This document shows positions 1 through 9,036 of a stretch of DNA of 29,972 nucleotides, piece after piece. Numbering within the stretch: position 1 is the stretch's first letter; each line of letters opens with the position of its first letter. The notes beneath the pieces were generated by a model. The model was not told the DNA's origin. It searched no databases and saw only the letters and a program-made list of their open reading frames with translations. Origin of the DNA: an uncultured Bacteroidota bacterium (lineage in GTDB: Bacteria > Bacteroidota > Bacteroidia > NS11-12g > UBA955). Both the position numbers and the translations under genes were made by a program. The DNA lies in contig CAJBKH010000235.1 of the NCBI GenBank assembly GCA_903953615.1, positions 1 through 29,972 on the forward strand, written 5' to 3'.

Positions 1-1285
1 AGACCTTATATTGGCCATTGCCCAAATTGTTAAATTCATTATTAGAAGAAAAAATGCCGCCATTTAATGCGAAGCGATAAGGTGCTGTATTGCCATTGGT
101 CAGGATGCGTAAGGAGCCTTTCTGTTCGCCATTGCAAACATTGTCTTTTGAAACTATGCTGTGTTGAAATGCTGTTAAATTCTGTAAGGTTATGTTTGTG
201 GCGTTTTGACACAATTCATTTTTGTCCCGTACCTTTATTTGATAAACACCACTGCTAAGTTGATTGAATTTACTACTGTTGAACCATGTATTGTTATTAA
301 TTGAAAACTGATAGGGCGCGCGACCACCAATTGTAAATGCTTCGATGGACCCATCATTGCCATCATGGCAGCGCGGACTGTTAAGCATAGTGCTTTGAAA
401 TCTTAGTGGGTAATAACAGGCTTGACCAGGATATTCTATACTGCGAATTCTGTTAAAACCTGTGGTTATGGTATCCATGCGAGCATTGGTGCGGCTGTTT
501 TTTACGCCAATGTTTTTACCTAAATTAAAATACCAATCCCCTGTGGCCTGATTGAATGTAGCTGCATTGTAACCAAAGTAGCCAGTGCCATATTTCTCAA
601 TTGTATCGATGGTGTTAAAACTTCTATTTGAAGGATTATAAAGTTGCATCACTTTTTTTGAATTGATAACACAGATGGTGGCAATTTGCTCCGTCTCATT
701 GTCGTATTCATTGCAACTGCAATTATTGGTAGTAAAAAGTTTGTTTGAATCCAATTTATTGCCGTTTCTAATATCTATTTTGAATAAGCCTTTACTGTCT
801 GAAACGATGTAATAGTAACCATTTTCATAGTCGATGGTGCTGGTCGTTAAGCCATAATCAGATAACGATTTTAGTAAACTAAGTTTACCATTGTTCAAGT
901 CAATTCTAGTAAAATAGTAGCTATTTGTTTTAAAAGCTACACCATACAAAAAACCATCGAGTGGGTTGTATTCCAAGCCTTCTAAATCATATGTTTTATG
1001 GATGGTTTTATCGACTGACCCATTGGCGTTGAAAAGGATAAGGGCAGTATCACATTCAAGAATGTAACGCTTTTTTTTTGTGTCGTAGGCCTTGCTATAT
1101 GTAGAAAAAAAATCAAATTTAAAGCGAGCAGTATCAGTTGCTTTGAATTTGTTTTGATGAATGGTATCGATTAAGACACGTTTGTTAGTAACATCCATGC
1201 TCCACAGTTTTATGTTTTGTGTGTAGGCAGCTCGTGTAATAACAAGGCAAAAGCCAATGAGCAGAAGAAGACTTTTTTGCCTCAT
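1..1285 (-). CDS. SprB-repeat exported protein (3' end outside window)
   Basis: The frame is open from the ATG at 1285 down to the window edge, about 428 codons, so the C-terminus is missing. The N-terminus (MRQKSLLLIGFCLVITRAAY) is a signal peptide. Residues ~30-290 are beta-rich with propeller-like pieces (LEGLEYNPLDGFLYGV, then an FTRIDLNNGKL strand). From ~300 there are two SprB-type repeats: the first begins RCHDGNDGSIEAFTIGG and contains PYQFSINN and GVYQIKVRD; the second begins VCNGEQKGSLRILTNG and contains PYRFALNGG. SprB repeats occur in Bacteroidota cell-surface and gliding adhesins that usually end in a T9SS sorting domain, so one may lie beyond the edge (inference). The start overlaps the stop of the FN3 gene as ATGA, so the two are probably translationally coupled. 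Last visible gene of the three-gene set. Confidence 0.85.
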   Translation of the reverse strand, partial: MRQKSLLLLIGFCLVITRAAYTQNIKLWSMDVTNKRVLIDTIHQNKFKATDTARFKFDFFSTYSKAYDTKKKRYILECDTALILFNANGSVDKTIHKTYDLEGLEYNPLDGFLYGVAFKTNSYYFTRIDLNNGKLSLLKSLSDYGLTTSTIDYENGYYYIVSDSKGLFKIDIRNGNKLDSNKLFTTNNCSCNEYDNETEQIATICVINSKKVMQLYNPSNRSFNTIDTIEKYGTGYFGYNAATFNQATGDWYFNLGKNIGVKNSRTNARMDTITTGFNRIRSIEYPGQACYYPLRFQSTMLNSPRCHDGNDGSIEAFTIGGRAPYQFSINNNTWFNSSKFNQLSSGVYQIKVRDKNELCQNATNITLQNLTAFQHSIVSKDNVCNGEQKGSLRILTNGNTAPYRFALNGGIFSSNNEFNNLGNGQYKV

Positions 1286-3294
1286 AATCGACTTCTCCTT
1301 CCATCTTTAAAGTAGGCGATAATTATATATTTTTTCATAGTGTTAGGTTTTAAAAAAGGATAGCTGAAATAGGTGTTGCCTGTGGTGGTATTGCCAATGC
1401 TATGTGCTTTTCCATCGGCATCATAAGCAATGATGCGGTAATGTTTTACATTTTGATCGTAACTGTATTGCCAGAATAAATCGATTCGGTTTCGCATTGA
1501 ATCTATGACAGTAACCAACGATTCAATCGCAGGCATCCATGGATTGAAAGGACGTTTAATACTAATTGGTTGGGAGGTTGACGACCAAAGGCCATTCTGC
1601 TTTTTAGCATAAAGTGTAAAACTGTAAATATGGCCTTCAAGGAGTGTGCTATCAGTATAGCTTGTGTCTTGTAATAAAAGGATTTTTTCTGTTTCAATGT
1701 TGTTGGAATGGTCCATAATATTCAAACGGTAATGTGTGATACCAGAACTGCTGCTAGGATACCACTTTATTTTAAGTGTAATGTCTACATTTTCAATAGC
1801 GTAGATTAGTGGTGGTGCTGGTGGAATGGCGCTCGGAAGGGCAATGGCAAGGATCTCACTTGTCGCTGACGCATTATACCGTTGATCTATACTTGTAACT
1901 ACATAATAAATGGAATCTCTTAACATGCTAAGGTCAACCGTATCCCTGAAAATTGTATCGTTCAAATAATGTGGTGTTGCCACTGCAAATTCAGAAGTTC
2001 TTGTATTGCTAAAATAGACCTTGTAAGCCATAAGGTCGGGTGCTTTCGGCTTGTGCCAGCTTATTTCCAAGTGCCCCATACTATCAATAACGAAATCACG
2101 CAATTGAGGTACATCAGGTGGAAAACTGTCGACCTGTTGCGCCATGGTTTGAAAAGAAGGATTCAGTTGATTGTTTAAAGTAATGGCATTTATACGTAAG
2201 TAGAAATTAGTTTTTCTCATATTAAAATGAACCGACCTATCTGCGGCTAGAATTGAAATAGAATCTATCGGTGTGTAAATACCTTCACTTGAATCGCAAA
2301 TAGAGATTTTAAAGCCTTTGATATTCACATCTTCTGTAGGGTTGAAGTCCCATGCAACATGAAGAATATTGGGTACAGGAAAAACAATGTTTACAAAAGA
2401 AGGAAAGGCAGAAGTTTCGTAAAATGCAAGGAGGGTATCTGTTGCAGATGGTAAACTAAGTTGACCAAAATAATTGATGCCTCGTATTCTATAAAGGAGC
2501 CGTTGTTGATAATGTGCAATGGTGTCTGTGTAATAGGTTGGTATTAATAAGTTACTGTCAGAAATGCTTGGCAGTATTGGTAAATCGGAAAGTGATTGAA
2601 AAGTTTGACCAGAATCTATCGACCGTTCAATTTGATAAGCGAAATAGGAACTTTGATACATTTGAGATGGCCATTCCATTTGAATGCGGTTATGCTTAAC
2701 AGATGTTTTAAAATTATTAATGATTGGTTGGGGGCTTGGTATACCTGTATTCACGAGACAGTATTGTGTGTCCATGTTAGTGCCACCAATCGGGTAGAGT
2801 TTGTACAAGTAAGTGGTGTTTGGAGCCGCATTGCTGTCGATACTACCAAAGCCATAGGCAATGGCTAATTCAAAATTCTTTTGGAGTGCAAGCATCGAAT
2901 AAATATAACATTGCTCATTCCTGTCAATTTGTTGTATGAGTTCTGATGTAGATTGGGGCTTGTCATTATCGCTAAGGCAGCTTGAAATAAGTTGTGCAGT
3001 TGGATGCGTGTTTATAAGACTTTTTAATTGAGCATCTTCGAATGGTTTGATCCTTTTGGTGCTAAATCCCAAATCATTTTCTGCTGAGCTATTTGATTGG
3101 ATGGTATGCCTTTCAAGTTGGTAACCTTGTGTTTGCCAGGCGCGCCATAAAGCGTAATTGCTTGGGGTCCATCGCAAAGCAACAACGCCACCACTTACCT
3201 GTGTTTTAATAACCAAACGCGGAGGCGCAGCAGTAAGATGCTGTGTGCCCAACAATAAAAAAAGTGTTTTAAAAAGTAGTATTGCTTTTTTCAT
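1282..3294 (-). CDS. Multi-FN3-domain exported protein
   Basis: 670 aa. A signal peptide is visible at residues 1-23 (MKKAILLFKTLFLLLGTQHL, cleavage near TAA/PP). The rest reads as about six fibronectin type III-like modules, near residues 24-90, 185-290, 300-380, 393-480, 487-580 and 590-670. Each shows the FN3 pattern of a Trp strand (ALRWTPS, IQMEWPS, LHVAWDF, LEISWHKP, LKIKWYPSS, IDLFWQYS) and a later Tyr strand (YKVYFSN, YRLNIMD, YRIIAYD). It ends inside the last FN3 module and has no T9SS sorting domain, so it is either periplasmic or carried by a partner. It overlaps both neighbours by 4 bp (ATGA), which indicates one transcript and probably one complex. FN3 modules usually act as spacers or binding modules; no enzymatic domain is visible. 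Function unknown. Confidence 0.9.
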   Translation of the reverse strand: MKKAILLFKTLFLLLGTQHLTAAPPRLVIKTQVSGGVVALRWTPSNYALWRAWQTQGYQLERHTIQSNSSAENDLGFSTKRIKPFEDAQLKSLINTHPTAQLISSCLSDNDKPQSTSELIQQIDRNEQCYIYSMLALQKNFELAIAYGFGSIDSNAAPNTTYLYKLYPIGGTNMDTQYCLVNTGIPSPQPIINNFKTSVKHNRIQMEWPSQMYQSSYFAYQIERSIDSGQTFQSLSDLPILPSISDSNLLIPTYYTDTIAHYQQRLLYRIRGINYFGQLSLPSATDTLLAFYETSAFPSFVNIVFPVPNILHVAWDFNPTEDVNIKGFKISICDSSEGIYTPIDSISILAADRSVHFNMRKTNFYLRINAITLNNQLNPSFQTMAQQVDSFPPDVPQLRDFVIDSMGHLEISWHKPKAPDLMAYKVYFSNTRTSEFAVATPHYLNDTIFRDTVDLSMLRDSIYYVVTSIDQRYNASATSEILAIALPSAIPPAPPLIYAIENVDITLKIKWYPSSSSGITHYRLNIMDHSNNIETEKILLLQDTSYTDSTLLEGHIYSFTLYAKKQNGLWSSTSQPISIKRPFNPWMPAIESLVTVIDSMRNRIDLFWQYSYDQNVKHYRIIAYDADGKAHSIGNTTTGNTYFSYPFLKPNTMKKYIIIAYFKDGRRSRL

Positions 3295-6200
3295 TTTGTT
3301 GGACTTTGATTGATTAAAAATGAGGTTTTAGGAACTTGATTGCCCGGTAAATAATAATTGATTTGAAAGGCTTGCATTTGTGCCTTGAATATGGCTAATT
3401 GCATTTGTGCAATTTTCAACAACCATTGGTTTTTTTGTTGACTGTTACTTAAAGTCTTGGTGGTGTTGTTCGATAGACCTTGGTTTGTGCTAGCCAATGC
3501 CATTGTTGATGTACTTGCCAACAAAGGCGCTTTATCCATCTGCGCGCCATTTGTCAATTGTTTTAAAGCAGGGGCGTAGCTAAACTGATTAAGATAGTTT
3601 GATAAGAGCGTTGGATTGACATTTGGACTGTTGACATACTGAATCAATGATGTCTGAATTGCCTCTAAGTCATTCAACATTATTTGATAGCTATAATCTT
3701 CTATTTGTATTTGTTCCTGGAGATATTTCGCCCTTTGGTATCCATTAATACCATTGCCAATAATGGTCATTTGAGAAATGTTATTCTCGTTAATTTTAAT
3801 TGCTTTTAATGGAATTAAGCCGAGTAAAGAAGTATCTCTTTCCAAATAAAGGAAGGCTTGTAAGAAAGGATCTTTGGTTTCAAAAATATTGTATAGTTTT
3901 TTGGTTTCAGTCGTAAGCCATGAATTTTGTTTTAGCAATAATTTGGGTTGGACCATTGCGTTTTGTTGGGTTGCCATTTCAACCGCATCAAAATATTCGG
4001 GTATTTTGTTTTTAAAATTTGTACGCAATAGTTGGTTGTCTAATTGTGTTTCAAAGGGTGTTGTGTTTTTTATTTTGTCGTTAAATGAAGTGTAATTACT
4101 ACATCCGAAACTATAGTTGCATAAGCGTTTGTCAACCATATTGGTACTGTATTTATTGCTGTTTGAAATTGAAAAACTATTGTTTGTATTGGAAAGTGAA
4201 TTGCCAATCTCAGAGGGTGCGTTGATTGCTTTTATTTTTAAAAGAAATTGATAAGTGGTGTTGGTTTTAAAAACCGAATTCGGTAGTAGATAGCTAATGC
4301 GATTTTTAGAATAAGTGGCCGTCACTTCAGCAATAATTTTATTTGAAGGGTCGGCAAAAACAACCATTAATTTTTCATTGGCTTGTAAGCTTAAATTTTG
4401 TTGATTTTTGAACAGTTGTATAAAGCCTTGGTTACTAAGACTGGAATGGTAATTAATTTGGTGTTTCTGCGGATAGCAGTATGCAATGTTGACTTCTGGA
4501 ATGTTTTGTGGCGCATTGCCGGTTGTAAAATTGATGTTTTTTGTTTCAGTAACTGAAGATCCATTGAGCTGATAAGTATTCATTTGATCAATGCGTAAGA
4601 GTTTTCTTCCATTCCCGAATGCCATTTCTTTAAGGCCATTGTTTTTCATGATAGCAATGCATTTATCGAATTGATCTTGCTCGGTCTTATTAGGGATGGT
4701 TTTTATATTGTTATTGTTTCTTAGCTCGTATTTAGAAACTACGCTTTGTGCTTCAATCACTATTTTCAATTGCATGGCTTGGTTGGCAGGCAGCATGGCT
4801 TCTGGCGTGAAAGTGATGGCTGTATTGTCTTTGTTAAACGATAGTTTACCCGCTATTATTTGTTTATTATTACTTATTTCATACTGCTTTAATTGGAACA
4901 TAAAGGTGCGGCCATCGGCATCTTGCATTGGTGTATTAATTGGAACCGAGCATGTTGATTGAAGGTTGTTAGCAACATTGAATTGTTGCACATTATTTTC
5001 TGGATAGGTAGTCAAAATGATAGAAGTATCTGTCATTTTACTTTGACGCATTTCGCAAGGTTCACCAATTTCAAAATTTAATTTTAATTGTTTGTTGATG
5101 ATACCTGCAATATTGACTTTGACGTTGGTTGAACCACTGCTGTAAAAAGGTTTGGGGCCTTCGCAATACAATTGTGAGGCGGTTGTAAGTGTAATTAAGT
5201 CGAAGCGCGATTGTATCGATTTTGTTTGTACAGCTGCACCAACCCTTCCTTGTAAATAAGCGAAAAGTTGACCATTGGCAAACCATCCATTAATGCCTGG
5301 CGTTTCATTGTTAACAACACAATTTGCACTGTTGTTAGTTGCACGAACATTGATATCTAAACCAATTAACGCTTTTAAATGGGCGTAAATACTAACATTT
5401 TTTTCGCCTCCTTCGCTGCCAATTTCTAATGCCATACGAGCACCAAATGCAAATGCATTTCCAGTGTTTAATGCTTCAAGTTGTCGCATGGCATCTGCAT
5501 TTTTAGCGCCAATGATGGAAGTAATTTCCTTAGGTAAAGGCAAAGCTGGTGGTAAGTCTTTACCCGCCATGAAGTAAGCATTCACTTGGGCATAGCCTAA
5601 TGTATTTAATTTCATTTTTACGCCAAGTGCTTGTTGGGGTGTGCCTATGTGCAAGTACCATTTTGATCGACTGAAATAAGCGGCTACTTCGCCGGCAAAA
5701 CCTTTTGGTCCGCCCCCAACTATTTTATCATTTGCCAGACCTTGAATGTAAACAGCAAAATGGGCTTGATAAATCTGTTGTGCAAAATCGAAATTGAGTA
5801 AAAATGGACTACTGATATTGCCCATAGGTTGAAAATTATTCAAGTAATTTTTCCAATTAGATTGCGAAGGCAAGGTGTTGGTGTTTTGTTTTAAGTCAGA
5901 AGCATTAAGGGTCGTTTTTTTTGTCATGAATTCGGCATTTCCAAAGATGTCAATTTGATTAATGCCTAAGTTGCGATTGAATTGTATTTCAATGGCTGTT
6001 TTGGCAATAAATGGTTTGCTCTCATTTGTGCCGCCAGTACTCCTCATATATAATCCAGCTCTTAAACCTAGTCCTGCCTTTGTATCCGGTAGATAGGATT
6101 TGCCAGAGGCTGTTAAGCCTAAATCATTCTGTGGTATGGGGTCGGTTGAATTTCGTTCACGCATGCCCTGCCAAGCGCCACCCAAAAAGCCATTGATTTC

Positions 6201-7985
6201 CATGCCAGGGAGAAAAGGCAATCCGGGTTGGTCCCATATTGCATTGGCATCAACATACCAATAACGGTGCTGATTTGTTGTTCCAAATAAAATAGTAGCG
6301 CCCGCTTGTAAAGCAGGTTGTTTCATCTTGAATTGAATGCTGCCATTTAAGCCATTGCCATAGGTTGGATCGTGGCGTATAAACTGAAGTTTGCCATTCA
6401 ATGAAAAACAACTGATACTGCTGTTTATTTCGATGGCATCAAGCATTAAACCATTTAATAATAATTTATTACTTTTATACACAGCACTGATATTTACACC
6501 AGTTTTAACACTGATTTTGTCCATTATATTCATTGCACATTTAATTTGCAAGACTTTTTCACTACCGTTATTAACCAAGCCAATCCGCTCAATTTGCAAT
6601 GGGTAATTGCCAATCTGTTGGGCAGAGGAAGCTTTGTTTTGCAAACCTAAATAAGCAATGTCGAAATGTGGTTCGGTACTAGCAACCTTCAGTCCTTGGA
6701 AAACGATATCGGGGAAATGGAAATTAGGCGCAGATTGTGTGGCATTGGCTTGGTGCGCAATATTTAAAGTGCCATTGAAATTACAATTTAATTTGACCTC
6801 GCCATTCTCTATTGAGCAATTGATAAATGAGTTTGAAGTAAGCTGCAATGTCGCAATTTTTAATGCAGGAATACTTAAATTATTGCGAACACTTATTTGA
6901 AAACCATAGTTGTCATTAATCCCAATATAGCCTTTATAACTTAGTCGCGAGGTGTCAGCTAAAATAGGTAGCCCAATATCACCGGCCATCTGTCCTTTGG
7001 TAATTTCATTGCGTAGAATATTGACCTCAACTTGTGTGATTGAGAATGGCCATTCCCCTAACTGGCCATTCTCAAAATTCAGAATATTTTTACCGAACAA
7101 TTGGCCACTAATGCCCCATTCATCGATGATTAGGTTTTCGACTCCTATGCTTGTTTTTTGTTCTGATTTTGAACTAAAATGAGGCGGAAGTTGTACACTG
7201 CCTTTTTTCAAATAGAACCCCTCCCATAAATTTATAGTTGTGTTTTCTTCATGATAGACAGTCGGCAATACCATGTCACTTGCATTATGCGCTTCACTTA
7301 AATCGAGGGTGGCTTCTGTGATGGTAAAAACAAAGTTTTTTAAACCTTTTATTTGAAAAGGTTGCAAGGTAATTTGCACGAGAATTTCCGACCACGATTG
7401 TGCAATAAGTGCGAATTGAGCACTAAGTTTTTTATCTGTTTCAATTTCCCCTTTGGCATCCACTGGAAGTAAAAAAGTACTGTTGAAAAGTACTTCGCCA
7501 GCAATTGCAAATTCCTTAAGCCCTTGGCAATCGAATGTGGCATAAGTATTTTGTGCCCCAGCAAAAAAGGCAAGGTCGGCACCAGCGCCAAATTCTAGAT
7601 GAACATCAGATAGTAAATAGAGCTTAACAGGACCTGTTAAGCCGTAGGTGTTGCTAAACTTTATTTGATCTGCTTTGAATGCAATTAGTTGGTTGGTTCT
7701 TGGGTCGCGAAAAGCAATGGCTGCGCTAAATACGGCATAGGAGGGGAGGATGTCAATGTTATATATGATGATACCATAGTTTAAATTTTTATTTTGGGGT
7801 GCCAGCAAAAATTCGCCTTTTGGGAATTGAGTGGACTGGTTGCTTAATTGGTCCACCACTCTTCCTTCTCTTATGGCTGAATTTACTTTCGTTTCAAGTG
7901 TATCGGCTAAGGATTGCGTATATAGCGAATGACTCGAAAAAAGGCAAAGCAAGAGCCCAACGATTATGTGTTTTATAGTCGTCAA
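3291..7985 (-). CDS. Giant beta-rich exported protein of unknown family (1,564 aa)
   Basis: I do not recognise this family. A signal peptide (residues ~1-25, MTTIKHIIVGLLLCLFSSHS) follows a TTG start at 7985. An in-frame TAA lies 15 bases upstream, no ATG lies between it and the TTG, and the next Met is near residue 235, so TTG is the best start. Residues ~30-550 are alternating beta strands with recurring phrases such as LLIDEWGISGQLFG and FSITQVEVNILRN. Residues ~555-610 are aromatic/Gly-rich (RYWYVDANAIW, GFLGGAWQGM). Residues ~800-920 contain amphipathic strands (FAFGARMALEIG, FAYLQGRVGAAV). An Ig-like stretch follows near 1000-1090. The last ~350 residues are Asn/Gln-rich and helical. 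There is no T9SS sorting domain. It is the first gene of the operon and overlaps the FN3 gene by ATGA. A scaffold or surface-complex role is inference only. Confidence 0.88.
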   Translation of the reverse strand: MTTIKHIIVGLLLCLFSSHSLYTQSLADTLETKVNSAIREGRVVDQLSNQSTQFPKGEFLLAPQNKNLNYGIIIYNIDILPSYAVFSAAIAFRDPRTNQLIAFKADQIKFSNTYGLTGPVKLYLLSDVHLEFGAGADLAFFAGAQNTYATFDCQGLKEFAIAGEVLFNSTFLLPVDAKGEIETDKKLSAQFALIAQSWSEILVQITLQPFQIKGLKNFVFTITEATLDLSEAHNASDMVLPTVYHEENTTINLWEGFYLKKGSVQLPPHFSSKSEQKTSIGVENLIIDEWGISGQLFGKNILNFENGQLGEWPFSITQVEVNILRNEITKGQMAGDIGLPILADTSRLSYKGYIGINDNYGFQISVRNNLSIPALKIATLQLTSNSFINCSIENGEVKLNCNFNGTLNIAHQANATQSAPNFHFPDIVFQGLKVASTEPHFDIAYLGLQNKASSAQQIGNYPLQIERIGLVNNGSEKVLQIKCAMNIMDKISVKTGVNISAVYKSNKLLLNGLMLDAIEINSSISCFSLNGKLQFIRHDPTYGNGLNGSIQFKMKQPALQAGATILFGTTNQHRYWYVDANAIWDQPGLPFLPGMEINGFLGGAWQGMRERNSTDPIPQNDLGLTASGKSYLPDTKAGLGLRAGLYMRSTGGTNESKPFIAKTAIEIQFNRNLGINQIDIFGNAEFMTKKTTLNASDLKQNTNTLPSQSNWKNYLNNFQPMGNISSPFLLNFDFAQQIYQAHFAVYIQGLANDKIVGGGPKGFAGEVAAYFSRSKWYLHIGTPQQALGVKMKLNTLGYAQVNAYFMAGKDLPPALPLPKEITSIIGAKNADAMRQLEALNTGNAFAFGARMALEIGSEGGEKNVSIYAHLKALIGLDINVRATNNSANCVVNNETPGINGWFANGQLFAYLQGRVGAAVQTKSIQSRFDLITLTTASQLYCEGPKPFYSSGSTNVKVNIAGIINKQLKLNFEIGEPCEMRQSKMTDTSIILTTYPENNVQQFNVANNLQSTCSVPINTPMQDADGRTFMFQLKQYEISNNKQIIAGKLSFNKDNTAITFTPEAMLPANQAMQLKIVIEAQSVVSKYELRNNNNIKTIPNKTEQDQFDKCIAIMKNNGLKEMAFGNGRKLLRIDQMNTYQLNGSSVTETKNINFTTGNAPQNIPEVNIAYCYPQKHQINYHSSLSNQGFIQLFKNQQNLSLQANEKLMVVFADPSNKIIAEVTATYSKNRISYLLPNSVFKTNTTYQFLLKIKAINAPSEIGNSLSNTNNSFSISNSNKYSTNMVDKRLCNYSFGCSNYTSFNDKIKNTTPFETQLDNQLLRTNFKNKIPEYFDAVEMATQQNAMVQPKLLLKQNSWLTTETKKLYNIFETKDPFLQAFLYLERDTSLLGLIPLKAIKINENNISQMTIIGNGINGYQRAKYLQEQIQIEDYSYQIMLNDLEAIQTSLIQYVNSPNVNPTLLSNYLNQFSYAPALKQLTNGAQMDKAPLLASTSTMALASTNQGLSNNTTKTLSNSQQKNQWLLKIAQMQLAIFKAQMQAFQINYYLPGNQVPKTSFLINQSPTK

Positions 7986-8230
7986 GATAGTGTTAGTTTA
8001 AAGCGAAGTAAAAAAAATAAAAAGTCAAAAACAAGCAAAAGAGGGGAGTAAAAGTAATTTTGAAAAGCTAATAGATGTATTGAGAAGATAATCAAAATTA
8101 TAAGGGTGAAAAAAAAATTAATTTACAATCTTATTATATCGCAAGCTTTATTATTTTAAACCTTCAGTTATATAATATTTTGATTACATTGGTTGGAACG
8201 ATTTTGATTGCATTGAATGAAATTTATTTT

Positions 8231-8342
8231 GCTTTTCAAACAAGTATATAGGTTTTAATGGTGTTTTTTTTATCGTTTTATGCAACGATTAATCAATTAT
8301 TCGTTGCATAAATTGCTACGAATAATTTTGAAAAGCAACGAA
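8231..8342. promoter_or_regulatory. Nested inverted repeats overlapping a putative promoter
   Basis: An inner hairpin has 9-bp perfect arms (ATGCAACGA 8280-8288, TCGTTGCAT 8301-8309) extended by 4 more pairs after one mismatch. Outer 10-bp arms lie at 8231-8240 (GCTTTTCAAA) and 8327-8336. GCAACGA recurs at 8335-8341 and a GCTACGAATA variant at 8315-8324. The cluster ends about 20 bases before the lipoprotein gene at 8361 and overlaps its candidate -7 box, as an operator would. The rest of the 7986-8360 gap is AT-rich with no gene. Confidence 0.4.
8304..8330 (+). promoter_or_regulatory. Putative Bacteroidota-type promoter for the 8361 lipoprotein gene
   Basis: TAATTTTG at 8323-8330 matches the -7 consensus TAnnTTTG. 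A TTG at 8304-8306 lies 16 bases upstream, which is slightly short for the -33 element. Transcription would begin near 8337, about 24 bases before the ATG. Confidence 0.35.
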
Positions 8343-8360
8343 TAGGTTTTATCTTTGATA

Positions 8361-8867
8361 ATGAAGTTGAATACAATTGTGAAATATTTTTTGAGCAGTA
8401 TACTAATATTTTTTTCTGCTTGTATAAAGCCATGTGACGAGGCTTTAATAATCGGGGAGGAGGTTCAGATACCTATTGAATTTGTAGGCTTTTCTTTAAA
8501 TGAAATCAATGGTATAAGTGTTTGTAGGATTGATAAAGTCAGCCCAGCGCAAAGAGATTCGTTTATGATGCGCGATATACTTTGGGCGAATGAAGCGCGA
8601 ACTAATAACGAAATAATTACAGATAGAGTGCCCACCTATAAAGTGACAAAAAAGTATGGCGATTATGAAAGCTATTTTGATAATTGTATTTTGATATTCG
8701 ATTGGCAAATGGGTAGCGATACATTGTTTGATTTTCAAATTGAAAAGTCGAAACGCCAGATAAAAGGCTGCCATAAAAACGATCCGAATGTTCAAATAGA
8801 TAAATTAAATTTTGTTCACGTGGGTGAAAGCATTTCTAAAAATCAATCGATTCGAATTACTAGATAA
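8361..8867 (+). CDS. Small lipoprotein of unknown function
   Basis: 168 aa from the ATG at 8361; an in-frame TTG six bases upstream is the only alternative. The N-terminus is a lipoprotein signal (MKLNTIVKYF, then LSSILIFFSAC) with the lipidated Cys at residue 21. Three further Cys residues (near 24, 56 and 109) plus one in GCHKND could form disulfides. The mature part is a compact mixed alpha/beta protein with no motif I know. It stands alone: divergent from the giant-protein operon and followed by a palindrome and a convergent small gene. The inverted repeats directly upstream suggest dedicated regulation. The residues after the lipidated Cys (IKPCDE) are not a clear surface-export signal, so a periplasm-facing location is more likely. 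Confidence 0.8.
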   Translation: MKLNTIVKYFLSSILIFFSACIKPCDEALIIGEEVQIPIEFVGFSLNEINGISVCRIDKVSPAQRDSFMMRDILWANEARTNNEIITDRVPTYKVTKKYGDYESYFDNCILIFDWQMGSDTLFDFQIEKSKRQIKGCHKNDPNVQIDKLNFVHVGESISKNQSIRITR

Positions 8868-8950
8868 GTGTTAGGATTAGAAAATACTTATTCTTGGTTT
8901 TAATTCTGTCTTCAAACGAGCGAAGCGAATGACTGTTATATTCAATCCTA

Positions 8951-8999
8951 ATCATCACCACTCCCCCTTCTGCCATGGAGAAGGGGGAGTGGTGATGAG
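8951..8999. repeat. 20-bp perfect palindrome, REP/MITE-like
   Basis: The left arm at 8952-8971 (TCATCACCACTCCCCCTTCT) pairs without mismatch with the right arm at 8979-8998 around a 7-base loop (GCCATGG). It is much more GC-rich than its surroundings and lies between two convergent genes. It has the look of an interspersed palindromic element in Bacteroidota. It could also act as a two-way RNA hairpin ending the 8361 transcript, but no T-run follows it on the plus strand. Confidence 0.7.
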
Positions 9000-9002
9000 G
9001 CC

Positions 9003-9027
9003 AATAAAAAAGCCCCTTTCGGGGCTT
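9003..9027 (-). terminator. Rho-independent terminator for the 44-aa gene
   Basis: A 7-bp stem (AAGCCCC 9010-9016, GGGGCTT 9021-9027) with a TTTC loop. Read on the minus strand it is followed at once by a run of six Ts (plus-strand As at 9006-9011). It sits about 10 bases after the stop codon at 9037, so it serves minus-strand transcription. Confidence 0.75.
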
Positions 9028-9036
9028 CTCTACGTT

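Noticed and set aside
1..1285. The gliding adhesin SprB itself
   Set aside because: SprB repeats are shared by many surface proteins, and this one has a long propeller-like N-terminal region and only two visible repeats.
3291..7985. TonB receptor or autotransporter barrel for the 1,564-aa protein
   Set aside because: There is no plug domain, TonB box or C-terminal aromatic strand, and the C-terminus is helical and Asn/Gln-rich.
8496..8795. 99-aa minus-strand frame inside the 8361 lipoprotein gene
   Set aside because: It is antisense to a gene with a clear lipoprotein signal, and its own translation shows no domain or start signal.
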